From positions 1,922,001 to 1,986,000 of the forward strand of contig NZ_CP082292.1 in assembly GCF_019880205.1 (NCBI RefSeq): 64,000 nt of DNA, given 5' to 3'. Under the pieces are notes generated by a model, which saw nothing but the letters and a program-made list of their open reading frames with translations, did no database searches and was not told where the DNA came from. Shown piece after piece: positions 18,005 to 27,665 of this stretch. The DNA comes from Pantoea alfalfae. GTDB taxonomy: Bacteria > Pseudomonadota > Gammaproteobacteria > Enterobacterales > Enterobacteriaceae. The translations under genes were made by a program, and so were the position numbers. Numbering within the stretch: position 1 is the first letter of the stretch; each line of letters starts with the position of its first letter.

Positions 18005-18351
18005 TGAAAGGTCGTAAATTATGGCGCAAGCCTGATGAAGGCAAGCTGATGGGCGTCTGCGCGGGTCTGGCAGAGTATCTCGACATTCCGGTTCGCCTGC
18101 TGCGGGTTATTGTGGTGTTATCGCTGTTCTTTGGACTGTTTGTCTTTACGGTGATCGCCTACTTCGTGCTGGGTTTTGTGCTGGATGAGAAGCCTGCCAA
18201 TGCCAGTGACGGCGAACGCCAGCCAACCGCCAGCGAGTTGCTGGATCAGCTGGAGAGCACCCTGCAACGGGATGAGCGCAACGTGCGCGACCTGGAGCGC
18301 TATGTCACGTCTGAAACCTTCAGCGTACGCAGCCGTTTCCGCCAGATTTGA
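18001..18351 (+). CDS. pspC: Phage shock protein C
   Basis: A 116-residue membrane sensor. The PspC domain is at residues 5-65 ([20 protein letters not shown], then two adjacent hydrophobic stretches around 36-60), followed by a C-terminal cytoplasmic region with a short leucine-rich helix. Works with PspB as the membrane sensor of the system. Start codon overlaps the pspB stop, so translation is coupled. Confidence 0.95.
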   Translation: MMKGRKLWRKPDEGKLMGVCAGLAEYLDIPVRLLRVIVVLSLFFGLFVFTVIAYFVLGFVLDEKPANASDGERQPTASELLDQLESTLQRDERNVRDLERYVTSETFSVRSRFRQI

Positions 18352-18406
18352 TTATTTTATTCCCGGGCCGTCTTCAGGCCCGTCCGCTCTCTCTATGGAG
18401 GTGTTG

Positions 18407-18655
18407 ATGTCTTTTTCGCGATCCACTGCTTTTCGTCACCGCGCGGCACCTGCATTGAAGTCGGCGGCTAAATTCATCATTATCAATGCTGTTACCTACG
18501 GTCCTGCTGGTGTGACTGGCTGGGCGGTGAAATCGGTAGCGCGACGCCCGTTACGTCTGTTGCTGGCTGTGGCACTTGAGCCACTGCTGAAACGCGTGAT
18601 GAACCGGGTGGCATCGCGCTTCATCAGGGAGAACGATGAAAAGACTGCAAACTGA
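18407..18655 (+). CDS. pspD: Phage shock protein D
   Basis: An 82-residue peripheral membrane protein matching PspD in the [20 protein letters not shown] region and the basic C-terminus. The start at 18407 is set by GGAGGTGTTG directly upstream; earlier in-frame codons belong to a longer non-coding frame. It overlaps the start of ycjX by 20 bp. Its exact role is unclear in E. coli, although it is always part of the psp operon. Confidence 0.85.
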   Translation: MSFSRSTAFRHRAAPALKSAAKFIIINAVTYGPAGVTGWAVKSVARRPLRLLLAVALEPLLKRVMNRVASRFIRENDEKTAN

Positions 18656-20033
18656 ATTAGTGGCGTTGATGAACCGTGGCGTCGATCGCCACCTGCGGCT
18701 GGCGGTCACCGGTTTAAGCCGCAGCGGTAAAACCGCCTTTATCACCTCACTGGTTAATCAGCTTTTAACGGTTCACAGCGGCGCACGTTTGCCGCTGTTT
18801 TCCGTTGTGCGGGATGAACGCCTGCTGGGCGTGAAACGGGTGCCGCAGCGCGACATGGGCACGGCGCGTTTTACCTACGACGAAGGTCTGGCACAGCTCT
18901 ACAGCACGCCGCCCGCCTGGCCCACGCCAACCCGCGGCGTCAGCGAAATGCGTCTTGCGCTGCGCTACCGGCCTAATGATTCACTGCTGCGCCATCTGAA
19001 AGAGACGGCGACCCTCTATCTTGAGATTGTCGACTATCCCGGCGAATGGCTGCTCGATCTTCCGATGCTGGCGCAGGATTACCTCACCTGGTCCCGACAG
19101 ATGAACGCTCTGCTGCAGGGCGATCGCGCTGAGTGGGCTAAGTCGTGGCGCGCACTTTGCGAAAAACTCGACCCGTTAGCACCCGCCGATGAAACCCAGC
19201 TGGCGGAAATTGCTGCCGCCTGGACCGACTACCTGCATCGCTGTAAAACGGAAGGCTTACACTTTATTCAGCCGGGCCGCTTCGTGCTGCCTGGCGATAT
19301 GGCAGGCGCGCCCGCGCTGCAGTTCTTCCCCTGGCCGACTTCTGATGAGGCGCAACTGACTAAGCTTGCGCAGGCCGACAAAGGCAGCAACTTCAGCATG
19401 TTGCAGCAGCGGTTTAACTACTACTGTCAGCATGTGGTTAAAGGCTTTTATAAAAACCATTTCCTGCGTTTTGATCGCCAGATTGTGCTGGTGGACTGTC
19501 TGCAGCCGCTGAACAGCGGACCTCAGGCGTTTAATGATATGCGACTGGCACTTACGCAACTCATGCAGAGTTTTCATTACGGTCAGCGCACCCTGTTCCG
19601 CAGGCTGTTCTCACCGGTAATCGACAAATTACTGTTTGCCGCCACCAAGGCGGACCACATTACCAGCGATCAGCATGGCAACATGGTGTCTCTGTTGCAG
19701 CAACTGGTGCAGGATGCGTGGCAGAACGCGGCATTTGAAGGCATCAGTATGGATTGCATCGGGCTGGCGTCAGTGCAGGCGACGCAAAGCGGGCTGGTCG
19801 ATCACCGTGGCGAGAAGATCCCGGCCCTGCGCGGTCATCGACTGACCGATGGCGAGCCGCTCACCGTCTATCCCGGCGAAGTGCCGCCGCGCCTGCCCGG
19901 TAACGCTTTCTGGCAGCAGCAGGGTTTTCAGTTTGAACAGTTCCGGCCGCAGCAGCTTGACGTTGATCGTCCGCTGCCGCATATCCGCATGGATGCCGCG
20001 CTGGAATTTTTATTGGGAGATAAATTGCGATGA
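18636..20033 (+). CDS. ycjX: YcjX-family P-loop NTPase
   Basis: A 465-residue protein of the DUF463/YcjX family. The P-loop is [12 protein letters not shown] at about residues 27-38, and the family motif [16 protein letters not shown] sits at about 128-143 in the switch II position. It is regarded as a stress-linked nucleotide-binding protein associated with the Psp response; the biochemical role is unknown. It overlaps pspD by 20 bp and ycjF by 4 bp, so pspABCD-ycjXF probably forms one transcript, and no pspE lies between. Confidence 0.93.
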   Translation: MKRLQTELVALMNRGVDRHLRLAVTGLSRSGKTAFITSLVNQLLTVHSGARLPLFSVVRDERLLGVKRVPQRDMGTARFTYDEGLAQLYSTPPAWPTPTRGVSEMRLALRYRPNDSLLRHLKETATLYLEIVDYPGEWLLDLPMLAQDYLTWSRQMNALLQGDRAEWAKSWRALCEKLDPLAPADETQLAEIAAAWTDYLHRCKTEGLHFIQPGRFVLPGDMAGAPALQFFPWPTSDEAQLTKLAQADKGSNFSMLQQRFNYYCQHVVKGFYKNHFLRFDRQIVLVDCLQPLNSGPQAFNDMRLALTQLMQSFHYGQRTLFRRLFSPVIDKLLFAATKADHITSDQHGNMVSLLQQLVQDAWQNAAFEGISMDCIGLASVQATQSGLVDHRGEKIPALRGHRLTDGEPLTVYPGEVPPRLPGNAFWQQQGFQFEQFRPQQLDVDRPLPHIRMDAALEFLLGDKLR

Positions 20034-21091
20034 GCGATCCGCTGAAGCCGCGTATCGATTTTGCCCATCCGCTGGATGAGAGCAGCACGACGCCGCTGCG
20101 TCCGGCGCAAACCTTTGAAGCAGAAGCGCAGGCTGCGTTTCTGGCGGTGCAGGATGAAGATGCCGCCGTTGAAGAGGAGGGCGCAGGTGAACGGGCGGTA
20201 GAAGCCGCGCTGAAGCCTAAGCGGAGCCTGTGGCGCAAAATGGTGACAGCAGGCGCACTGCTGTTCGGCGTCAGCGTGATGGCGCAGGGTGTACAGTGGA
20301 CGCACGATGCCTGGCTGGCCCGCGACTGGTTTTCGCTGGGCAGCGGCGTGGCAGGTGGCCTGATCGTCCTGGCCGGTGTGGGCGCGCTGACCACCGAGTG
20401 GCGTCGCCTCTATCAGTTGCGTCAGCGCGCAGAGGAGAGGGATGTGGGCCGCGAGCTGCTGCACAGTCATGGCATCGGCAAAGGCCGCGCATTCTGCGAA
20501 AAGCTGGCGCAACAGGCGGAGCTGGATCAGGCGCATCCGGCTCTGCAGCGCTGGCATGCTTCACTGCACGAAACCCACAATGACAGTGAAATTGTCCGTT
20601 TATATGCACAGCTGGTGCAGCCAGTGCTGGATCGTCAGGCGCGACGCGAGATCAGCCGTCATGCAGCGGAAGCCACACTGATGATTGCGGTCAGCCCGCT
20701 GGCGCTGGTGGATATGGCGTTTATCGCCTGGCGTAATCTGCGGCTGGTCAACCGTATCGCGGCAATCTATGGCATTGAGCTGGGTTACTTCAGCCGCATC
20801 CGGCTATTCCGTCTGGTGCTGCTTAATATGGCCTTTGCCGGGGCATCTGAACTGGTGCGGGAAGTGGGTATGGACTGGATGTCGCAGGACATTGCCGCCC
20901 GGCTTTCTACGCGGGCCGCGCAGGGTATTGGTGCAGGGTTATTAACCGCAAGACTTGGCATAAAAGCGATGGAGCTTTGCCGTCCATTGCCCTGGCTGGA
21001 GCAGGATAAGCCGAGGCTCGGCGACTTTCGTCGTGAGCTGCTGGGCCAGTTGAAAGAGACGCTGCAGAAGGGCGGCAATAAGTCCGCCTGA
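20030..21091 (+). CDS. ycjF: YcjF/TIGR01620 family inner-membrane protein
   Basis: A 353-residue protein (E. coli YcjF 353) with an acidic cytoplasmic N-terminus, two membrane spans around residues 70-120 ([20 protein letters not shown] and the following Gly/Val-rich stretch), and a C-terminal DUF697-type region ([20 protein letters not shown]). It shares the ATGA overlap with ycjX. Function is unknown beyond its constant pairing with YcjX and the Psp system. Confidence 0.93.
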   Translation: MSDPLKPRIDFAHPLDESSTTPLRPAQTFEAEAQAAFLAVQDEDAAVEEEGAGERAVEAALKPKRSLWRKMVTAGALLFGVSVMAQGVQWTHDAWLARDWFSLGSGVAGGLIVLAGVGALTTEWRRLYQLRQRAEERDVGRELLHSHGIGKGRAFCEKLAQQAELDQAHPALQRWHASLHETHNDSEIVRLYAQLVQPVLDRQARREISRHAAEATLMIAVSPLALVDMAFIAWRNLRLVNRIAAIYGIELGYFSRIRLFRLVLLNMAFAGASELVREVGMDWMSQDIAARLSTRAAQGIGAGLLTARLGIKAMELCRPLPWLEQDKPRLGDFRRELLGQLKETLQKGGNKSA

Positions 21092-21104
21092 ACCTTTGGA
21101 GGAC

Positions 21105-21131
21105 AATAAAGGCGGCCTTGCCGCCTTTATT
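21105..21131. terminator. Bidirectional terminator between ycjF and the gtr cassette
   Basis: A perfect 12-bp stem (AATAAAGGCGGC / GCCGCCTTTATT) with a CTT loop lies between two convergent genes. The A- and T-rich ends of the stem supply weak U tracts in both directions. Confidence 0.75.
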
Positions 21132-21133
21132 AT

Positions 21134-22552
21134 TTAATGCGGCTGACGCAGGATCTGCCGCGAATCGATAGTCAGGCACTCACCCGGACAGGCAGATTCA
21201 TCAGTGATCACCGGGTCCGCTGGCAGCGTAAAAGCCATCCCATTCTTCTCCCTGATAAAATGCGCCATTCCGGCGAATGTCCATGACATGCTCAGGCCCA
21301 GCCCGCCGAAATCATCATATTTACGTAACGTCGCAACCTTCGGCAGGTACTCCCCGGTCAGGCGATAATAGAGTGCGCCCTTAAAATCTTTCGGAACCTG
21401 CTGAATGATTGCCTGATCGAGCAGGGCAAACTCTTTGCGAGCCGGAACGGAGTAGCCGTTGATCAGATGGCTTATCGTCAGCGAGCCAGCCGCTATCACC
21501 AGCAGCGTATAAAAAGGCTTTTTCCATTTTATCTTTTTGCTGATTTCAAACAGGCCGAGAATAAATGCGCTGGTGGTAATCAATGCACCGGCAATCAACG
21601 TGCGGTAAGCAGCCATGCTTTCGCTGACAATCAGATTGGGCAGTGCGGCGATCAGCAGTAAGACGAACATCAGATAAAATTTGTCGTTGCCTGCGGCTTT
21701 AATTTTCTTAAGCCCAAAACCAATAATGGTCGCAGAGAGGATCACCGACACCGTTTTTGCACCGAGATCAAAGTTGCAGATAACGTTTTTCAGGTACTCG
21801 GTAAAAAACCATTTCAGCTTAACCGGGATGTCGTAGCTGAATGCCGAGCGGGGCAGCGTGTGACCATAAAGCTGAACGGGCAGCACCTTCGAGGCGAGTA
21901 GCGCAGCAAACATGCCTGCGCCCAGCACCATCAGTGAGATTAGCGCCTGTTTCTTATCAATTTTCCGCGCGGAAAAGCAGAGGTCCAGCGCAGCAAAGAA
22001 GGTAAAGCTCATTGCGGCCGGTTGGTAGAGACAGAAAGCGATGGTCAGCAGGCAGAATGCTAACAGCCTGGCTGGGATGCCCGGTTTAATCGACAAACGG
22101 TAGCTGGCACCCGCCAGTAAAATCGCAGCGATATAGGGGAAACAGGATGCCCATGCAACGTAAACCTGAAATGAAGGGAGCAGACAAATCAATAATGCAA
22201 AAGTGATCCGCTGAGCCTGATTCTCCAGCAACGCATCTTTCTGACAAAGGGTATAGATGTAATACCCGGTAAAAATGAGCAGAACAAGGGCGACAGAACG
22301 CAACAGCGCCAGTCGTTCTACGCTCTCCACCAGAAAAGAAGCACTGTACTGAATAACGCCATACACCGGCCTGCCGGATAACGTGTCCCAGTTTAAGATG
22401 CTGAGCTTGTCAGAGTTAGCCCAGTAGAGATTTGTCCAGTCATCGGTATAGGCGTAATGGGTTAAATAAGCGGGGCTATAAGCAATCAGAAAAACGATCG
22501 CAATAAGTAAAAAAACCTTACGGTGTGTCAGTACGGTATCAGTGGCGAACAT
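21134..22552 (-). CDS. GtrII-type glucosyltransferase of an O-antigen modification cassette
   Basis: A 472-residue polytopic membrane protein with about 10-12 hydrophobic spans. Features typical of GtrC/GtrII (Glucos_trans_II) enzymes are the acidic first loop HYAYTDDWTNLYW at about residues 32-44, the Gly-rich GAGMFAAL region and a C-terminal periplasmic domain. Such enzymes move glucose from undecaprenyl-phosphate-glucose onto lipopolysaccharide O units in the periplasm and set the serotype. It is the third gene after gtrA and gtrB, on the same strand, separated from gtrB by 48 bp. The exact acceptor sugar cannot be told from sequence. Confidence 0.85.
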   Translation of the reverse strand: MFATDTVLTHRKVFLLIAIVFLIAYSPAYLTHYAYTDDWTNLYWANSDKLSILNWDTLSGRPVYGVIQYSASFLVESVERLALLRSVALVLLIFTGYYIYTLCQKDALLENQAQRITFALLICLLPSFQVYVAWASCFPYIAAILLAGASYRLSIKPGIPARLLAFCLLTIAFCLYQPAAMSFTFFAALDLCFSARKIDKKQALISLMVLGAGMFAALLASKVLPVQLYGHTLPRSAFSYDIPVKLKWFFTEYLKNVICNFDLGAKTVSVILSATIIGFGLKKIKAAGNDKFYLMFVLLLIAALPNLIVSESMAAYRTLIAGALITTSAFILGLFEISKKIKWKKPFYTLLVIAAGSLTISHLINGYSVPARKEFALLDQAIIQQVPKDFKGALYYRLTGEYLPKVATLRKYDDFGGLGLSMSWTFAGMAHFIREKNGMAFTLPADPVITDESACPGECLTIDSRQILRQPH

Positions 22553-22600
22553 CTTACATCCTTATTAATCAGGCCATCTCTCTGCGCCTGAACGCGTGGT

Positions 22601-23551
22601 TTAATCCGTGTTCTGAGGCGGGGTTAGTCTGGTCGTCGCGGATTTTCGCAAAATATAGCGAGGACGGTTTTTGGTTTCCATATAGATGCGGCCAATATAT
22701 TCACCCAACACACCAATGCCAATAAGCTGAACCCCACCGAGAAAAAGCACAGAAACCAGAATAGAGGGGTAGCCGGGCACCGGATTACCGAACAGCAGTT
22801 TATCCACGATCATCCAGAGTCCATACAGAAAGGCCAGCGAGGCCACTAAGAAACCCAGATATGACCAGATGCGTAACGGAACAGTAGAGAATGAGGTCAG
22901 TCCCTCAAGCGCAAGATTCCACAGCTTCCAGCCGCCGAATTTACTGCGGCCAGCAATTCGCTCAGTGCGTACATATTCCACGATGTCCGTCTGTCCGCCG
23001 ACCCAACTCAGAATGCCCTTCATGAAGAGATTTTTCTCGGGCAGCAGCTTAATGTTCTCAACCACTTCACGCGACATCAGCCGGAAATCACCGACGCTCT
23101 CTTCTATTTGCGGATCGCTGATACTGTTGTGCAGTTTATAAAACCAGTGCGCAGTTTTGCGTTTGAGGTGACCATCGGCACGTCTGTCAATCCGCTTGGC
23201 TAACACGATATCAGCGCCCGCCTGCCATTTTCGGATCATGTCGGGAATAATCGCGATCGGATCCTGCAAATCCACATCAATCGGGATAACGGCGTCGCCG
23301 GTGGCGGCTTCCAGTCCGGCAAATAGCGCCGGTTCCTTGCCGAAATTACGAATAAATGACAGGCTGCACACCAGTGGATCGCGCTGGCTCAGTTGCGTTA
23401 TCAGCTTATACGTTGCGTCTGTGCTGCCATCATCGATAAAAACAATCTCAACCTGCCACTCTGCAAGCGCTTCATATTTTCTGACCGCATCATAAAAAAG
23501 AGGGATGACCTCCTCTTCATTAAATACCGGCACCACCAAAGAGATTTTCAT
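22601..23551 (-). CDS. gtrB: Bactoprenol glucosyl transferase GtrB
   Basis: A 316-residue GT2 enzyme. The catalytic domain starts [20 protein letters not shown] and holds the Asp motifs [10 protein letters not shown] and PIDVDLQDP. Two C-terminal membrane segments follow from about residue 220. It loads glucose from UDP-glucose onto undecaprenyl phosphate on the cytoplasmic face; GtrA then flips it. The start at 23551 is set by the TAATG overlap with gtrA and by AGGAG upstream; a longer in-frame start inside gtrA is not supported. Confidence 0.95.
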   Translation of the reverse strand: MKISLVVPVFNEEEVIPLFYDAVRKYEALAEWQVEIVFIDDGSTDATYKLITQLSQRDPLVCSLSFIRNFGKEPALFAGLEAATGDAVIPIDVDLQDPIAIIPDMIRKWQAGADIVLAKRIDRRADGHLKRKTAHWFYKLHNSISDPQIEESVGDFRLMSREVVENIKLLPEKNLFMKGILSWVGGQTDIVEYVRTERIAGRSKFGGWKLWNLALEGLTSFSTVPLRIWSYLGFLVASLAFLYGLWMIVDKLLFGNPVPGYPSILVSVLFLGGVQLIGIGVLGEYIGRIYMETKNRPRYILRKSATTRLTPPQNTD

Positions 23552-23907
23552 TATTCTCCTTTGAATACAACAAAGCGGGAAAAAAGAAAGCCACATACCA
23601 GACTGATAGCCGATGAGGCAATCAATGTAATAATTGGATAGAGGCCCAACCGGTCAGCCAGATAACCTACGCTGAATGCCATCGCGCCCATAAAAACGAG
23701 GTAAAGAATATAACGCCATGCCGTGGCCTGCTGTTTAAAGGTCCAGCGCGCATTAACAAAGAAAGAGAAGGTGACGGCCATGCAAAAAGCAATCAGGTTA
23801 GCGGTCGATTGCATGAGACCCATGCTCAGGACGAGGAAAAAGGTCAGCCAATGAATCAGGGTATTAACCATACCCACAGTCAGATATTTTGCGAAGAAAG
23901 TCAGCAT
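23551..23907 (-). CDS. gtrA: GtrA-family bactoprenol-linked glucose flippase
   Basis: A 118-residue protein with four membrane spans and the GtrA pattern [16 protein letters not shown] at the start, [21 protein letters not shown] in the middle and the terminal RFVVFKG. It is the first gene of gtrA-gtrB-gtr(II), with its stop overlapping the gtrB start by one base. It is thought to flip undecaprenyl-phosphate-glucose to the periplasm. Only one GATC site lies upstream, so the Dam/OxyR phase switch of Salmonella gtr operons is not evident. Confidence 0.92.
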   Translation of the reverse strand: MLTFFAKYLTVGMVNTLIHWLTFFLVLSMGLMQSTANLIAFCMAVTFSFFVNARWTFKQQATAWRYILYLVFMGAMAFSVGYLADRLGLYPIITLIASSAISLVCGFLFSRFVVFKGE

Positions 23908-24050
23908 TTTAAAATCAATTCTACTCAGTTAAGAAAAATATACCGTAATCAGCCCGCAATCAACAGTCCGGTGCTGACAAAGACTGACATTCAACCGGAA
24001 ATGATCGTCGACAGCAGGTTAGTACAAAACCTCACCATACGAGCCAGAAC

Positions 24051-24068
24051 TGTCAACATTTCCTGACA
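24051..24068 (+). promoter_or_regulatory. Candidate TyrR box upstream of tyrR
   Basis: TGTCAACATTTCCTGACA fits TGTAAA-N6-TTTACA at 9 of 12 fixed positions, with the essential G and C correctly spaced. It lies about 30 bp upstream of a TATTAT -10 candidate (24099-24104). Autoregulation of tyrR is known in E. coli; this site is only a by-eye match. Confidence 0.45.
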
Positions 24069-24136
24069 GACACCTTTCTGCAGGTGCGCCACATAGCGTA
24101 TTATTGTTTTATCTGAACCTGATTAAGGCGAACGCA

Positions 24137-25702
24137 ATGCGTCTGGAAGTGTTCTGTCAGGACCGTATCGGTCTGACGCGTGAACTGCTTGACCTGCTGG
24201 TGGCACGCAACATTGATTTACGCGGTATCGAAATCACGGCACTGGGCCGCATCTACCTGAACTTTTCTGCACTGGAATTTGACGCCTTCAGTAATCTGAT
24301 GGCGGAAATCCGCCGTACACCCGGCGTAACAGATGTGCGCACGGTTACGTACATGCCCTCTGAACGGGAGCATCGCGCGCTGAGTGCGCTGCTGGTGGCG
24401 ATGCCAGATCCGGTCTTCTCTATCGATCTGAAAAGCAAGGTTGAACTGGCGAATCCCGCTGCTCAGAACCTGTTTAATCTCGATGAAGAGAAGATGCGCA
24501 ACTTTAGCGCCGGTCATCTGATTAACGGCTTTAATTTCCTGCGCTGGCTCGAGAGCGATCGTGTTGAGGCGCAGGCCCAGCATGTCGTCATTGAGGGGCG
24601 TGATTTTCTGATGGAGGCACGTCCCATCTACCTGCCGGGTGAAGAGGGCCAGAGCGACAGGCCGGTTGGGGCGATGGTGATGCTGAAGTCGACAGCCCGT
24701 ATGGGCCGCCAGTTGCAGAATCTGGTGGTTACCGACGAATCGGAGTTTGACCATATCATTGCCGTCACGCCGAAGATGCGTCAGGTGGTCGATCAGGCAC
24801 GTAAACTGGCGATGCTTGATGCGCCGCTACTGATTGTTGGCGACACCGGGACCGGGAAAGATATGCTGGCACGCGCCTGTCATCTGCGCAGTGCCCGCGG
24901 GAAAAATCCTTTCCTGGCGCTGAACTGTGCCTCTCTGCCCGACGACGTGGCGGAAAGCGAGCTGTTTGGTCATGCTGCCGGCGCTTATCCGAATGCGCTG
25001 GAAGGCAAAAAAGGCTTTTTTGAGCAGGCCAATGGCGGCTCGGTTCTGCTGGATGAAATTGGCGAGATGTCGCCAAGAATGCAGACCAAGCTGCTACGTT
25101 TTCTTAATGACGGTACTTTCCGTCGCGTCGGCGAAGAGCATGAAGTACATGTCAATGTGCGGGTGATTTGCGCCACGCAAAAGAACCTGATTGAGCTGGT
25201 GCAGCGCGGGGAATTCCGCGAAGATCTCTTTTATCGTCTCAATGTGCTGACGCTGCAACTGCCGCCGCTGCGCGATCGTCCACAGGACATTCTGCCACTG
25301 ACTGAGATGTTTGTGGCCCGCTTCGCGGATGAGCAGGGAATGGCGCGTCCGCGTCTCTCGCCACAGCTCAATGCGTTTCTGACCCGTTATGCCTGGCCTG
25401 GCAACGTGCGTCAGTTGAAAAACGCGCTGTATCGGGCATTAACCCAGCTGGAAGGTTACGAGCTGCGTCCGCAGGATATCGTGTTGCCCGAACAGGCGCT
25501 GGATGTGTCACTCGGAGATGAAGCCCTGGAAGGGACACTGGATCAGATCACCAGCCGTTTCGAACGTTCGATTCTGACGCGGCTTTATCTCTCTTATCCC
25601 AGTACCCGAAAGCTGGCAAAACGGCTGGGTGTTTCTCACACCGCGATTGCCAATAAGCTGCGGGAATATGGTCTGGGGCAGAAGCGTACCGAAAGCGAAT
25701 AA
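24137..25702 (+). CDS. tyrR: Transcriptional regulator TyrR
   Basis: A 521-residue regulator of aromatic amino acid synthesis and transport genes (E. coli 513). Order: N-terminal ACT domain (MRLEVFCQDRIGLTRELLDL), PAS domain (about residues 78-190), AAA+ domain with Walker A GDTGTGKDMLA and Walker B SVLLDEIGEMS, and C-terminal helix-turn-helix (TRKLAKRLGVSHTAIANKL). The sigma-54 loop GAFTGA is replaced by GAYPNALEGKK as in enteric TyrR, so it acts on sigma-70 promoters. In related genomes it follows ycjF directly; here the gtr cassette intervenes. Confidence 0.97.
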   Translation: MRLEVFCQDRIGLTRELLDLLVARNIDLRGIEITALGRIYLNFSALEFDAFSNLMAEIRRTPGVTDVRTVTYMPSEREHRALSALLVAMPDPVFSIDLKSKVELANPAAQNLFNLDEEKMRNFSAGHLINGFNFLRWLESDRVEAQAQHVVIEGRDFLMEARPIYLPGEEGQSDRPVGAMVMLKSTARMGRQLQNLVVTDESEFDHIIAVTPKMRQVVDQARKLAMLDAPLLIVGDTGTGKDMLARACHLRSARGKNPFLALNCASLPDDVAESELFGHAAGAYPNALEGKKGFFEQANGGSVLLDEIGEMSPRMQTKLLRFLNDGTFRRVGEEHEVHVNVRVICATQKNLIELVQRGEFREDLFYRLNVLTLQLPPLRDRPQDILPLTEMFVARFADEQGMARPRLSPQLNAFLTRYAWPGNVRQLKNALYRALTQLEGYELRPQDIVLPEQALDVSLGDEALEGTLDQITSRFERSILTRLYLSYPSTRKLAKRLGVSHTAIANKLREYGLGQKRTESE

Positions 25703-26031
25703 GCTTTTCAGTTCCTCTTAGCAGACTCATGGCGAATCTGGCAGTCATAGATTAACTCAACGCGAAGCGTTGGCCCGTCTACGGGCGCACCTCAGGGATG
25801 GGGTGCGTAGTAACAACGCCGGGAGCGTTTTTGAACAACGCGAAGCGTTGGCCCGTCTACGGGCGCACCTCAGGGATGAGGTGCGTAATTGTGCGGGCCG
25901 GGCGGTCATGGATGACAGATTTTGCGTCTCTCCGATCTGACCCAATTTTCTGTGCAGGCTCGTTCTGACAGCTAATCGAGCCAGACATTATCTGTAACAT
26001 CGGCGAATAACCTGGCTATCCGCTTTTTGTA
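25703..26031. other. Gene-free interval carrying the repeat pair
   Basis: About 330 bp between tyrR and tpx (convergent). Its main content is the duplicated palindromic element described separately (25758-25887). ORFs here are products of the repeat and are not called. Confidence 0.6.
25758..25887. repeat. Two direct 52-bp copies of a compound palindromic repeat
   Basis: The two copies are 25758-25809 and 25836-25887, 78 bp apart, identical except for one base (GGATGGGGTG against GGATGAGGTG). Each has three successive inverted repeats: CAACGC/GCGTTG, GCCCGT/ACGGGC and GCACCTC/GGGGTGC. The 26-bp spacer carries a further AACGC/GCGTT hairpin with a T run. The architecture is that of a REP-like extragenic palindromic element placed between convergent genes; the family was not recognised. 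Confidence 0.8.
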
Positions 26032-26535
26032 TTACTTCAACGCGGCCAGCGCAGCGTCGTAATCAGGCTCAGTAGTGATTTCATCAACCAGCTGGCTGTA
26101 GAGCACTTTATCGTTCTCATCCAGCACGATCACCGCACGAGCAGTCAGACCTTCCAGCGCACCATCGGCAATTTCCACGCCATAATCATACTTAAACTCT
26201 GAGCCGCGCAGCGTCGACAGGGTCACTACGTTGCTCAGGTTTTCTGCGCCACAGAAACGTGACTGGGCAAACGGCAGATCCGCTGAAATACACAGCACCA
26301 CCGTATTATTCAGTTCACTCGCGGCCTGATTGAATTTGCGCACTGATGAAGCACAGACGCCGGTATCAACACTCGGGAAAATGTTCAGAATCTTGCGTTT
26401 TCCTGCATACTCAGAGAGCGCAACGTTGACCAGATTTTTAGCGACCAGCGTAAAAGCTTTGGCTTTATCGCCAGCCTGAGGAAACTGACCAGCAACTGGT
26501 ACGGCGTTACCCTGAAAATGAACAGTCTGAGACAT
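26032..26535 (-). CDS. tpx: Thiol peroxidase
   Basis: A 167-residue atypical 2-Cys peroxiredoxin (E. coli Tpx 168). The peroxidatic Cys is in [13 protein letters not shown] at about residue 61 and the resolving Cys in PFAQSRFCG at about 95. It reduces lipid and other hydroperoxides with thioredoxin, in the periplasm or cytoplasm depending on species; no signal peptide is visible. It is divergent from ycjG with about 150 bp between, and convergent with tyrR. AAAGGAAT lies before the ATG. Confidence 0.97.
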   Translation of the reverse strand: MSQTVHFQGNAVPVAGQFPQAGDKAKAFTLVAKNLVNVALSEYAGKRKILNIFPSVDTGVCASSVRKFNQAASELNNTVVLCISADLPFAQSRFCGAENLSNVVTLSTLRGSEFKYDYGVEIADGALEGLTARAVIVLDENDKVLYSQLVDEITTEPDYDAALAALK

Positions 26536-26681
26536 AGTGATTCCTTTTGATGAGAAAAAACATCCAACACAAAACGGCTAAAGATAGCCGTTGTTTATGA
26601 CATAAATGTTAAGGGTTTACGAGTTCAATTGTTGAATCTAACGTGGCGGGCTGCCACTGCGTCCTACATTCTGGAGTGGAA

Positions 26682-27665
26682 ATGAGAACGGTAAAAAGTT
26701 ACCCCGAAGCCTGGCCATTGCATACGCCGTTTGTCATTGCCCGTGGAACGCGAACCGAAGTCAAGGTGGTGGTGGTTGAAATTGAGGAGGACGGCGTCAA
26801 AGGCGTCGGAGAAGCGACCCCTTATGCGCGCTACGGTGAAAGCGAAGCCTCGGTGCTGGCGCAAATCGCCACGCTGCTGCCTGCGCTGCAACAGGGCATG
26901 ACGCGTGAAGCGCTGCAACAGGCACTGCCTGCTGGTGCCGCGCGCAACGCCATTGACAGCGCCCTGTGGGATTTGGCCACACATCAGCAGCAGAGCAGCC
27001 TCTGGCAGCTTAGCGGCGTTACCGCGCCTGAGGATGTGGTCACCGCACAGACCGTCAGTATCGATACCCCGGAAGCGATGGCCAGCAGCGCGCTGGCGCT
27101 GTGGCAGCATGGTGCAACGCTGCTGAAGGTTAAGCTTGACGATAATTTCATCACCGAACGGCTGATGGCGATCCGCGCCGCCGTGCCGGACGCGACCCTG
27201 ATTGTGGATGCGAATGAGTCATGGCACGCCGAAGGCCTGGCAGCACGCTGTCAGCTACTGGCCGATATCAATGTGGCGATGCTTGAGCAGCCACTGCCCG
27301 CGGATGAGGATGCGGCACTGGAGAACTTTATCCATCCGTTACCGATCTGCGCTGATGAGAGCTGTCATACCCGCGAAAGCCTGGCGGCACTACGAGGCCG
27401 TTATGAGATGGTCAACATTAAACTGGATAAAACGGGTGGACTAACCGAGGCGCTGGCACTGGCCGATGCGGCTCAGCAGCAGGGCTTTACGGTGATGCTG
27501 GGCTGCATGCTCTGCACCTCGCGGGCGATACGTGCTGCGTTGCCGCTGGTGCCGCAGACCCGCTTCGCCGATCTTGACGGGCCAACCTGGCTGGCGGCCG
27601 ATGCAGAACCGGCGATCAACGTGCGCAACGGTCAACTGATTATTGCTGCCAGCGCAGCAGGTTGA
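26682..27665 (+). CDS. ycjG: L-Ala-D/L-Glu epimerase
   Basis: A 327-residue enolase-superfamily enzyme (E. coli YcjG 321). Catalytic Lys residues are in LLKVKLD (KxK at about residues 148-150) and VNIKLDKTGGL (about residue 247); metal ligands are the Asp in LIVDANES, the Glu in LEQPLP and the Asp in CADES. It epimerises L-Ala-D-Glu so murein dipeptide can be degraded. The start at 26682 follows GGAG. Its end overlaps the convergent mpaA end by 26 bp. Confidence 0.95.
   Translation: MRTVKSYPEAWPLHTPFVIARGTRTEVKVVVVEIEEDGVKGVGEATPYARYGESEASVLAQIATLLPALQQGMTREALQQALPAGAARNAIDSALWDLATHQQQSSLWQLSGVTAPEDVVTAQTVSIDTPEAMASSALALWQHGATLLKVKLDDNFITERLMAIRAAVPDATLIVDANESWHAEGLAARCQLLADINVAMLEQPLPADEDAALENFIHPLPICADESCHTRESLAALRGRYEMVNIKLDKTGGLTEALALADAAQQQGFTVMLGCMLCTSRAIRAALPLVPQTRFADLDGPTWLAADAEPAINVRNGQLIIAASAAG

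Noticed and set aside
23908-24050. Dam/OxyR phase-variation switch upstream of gtrA
   Set aside because: Salmonella gtr operons have four GATC sites in a set spacing; only one GATC is present here.
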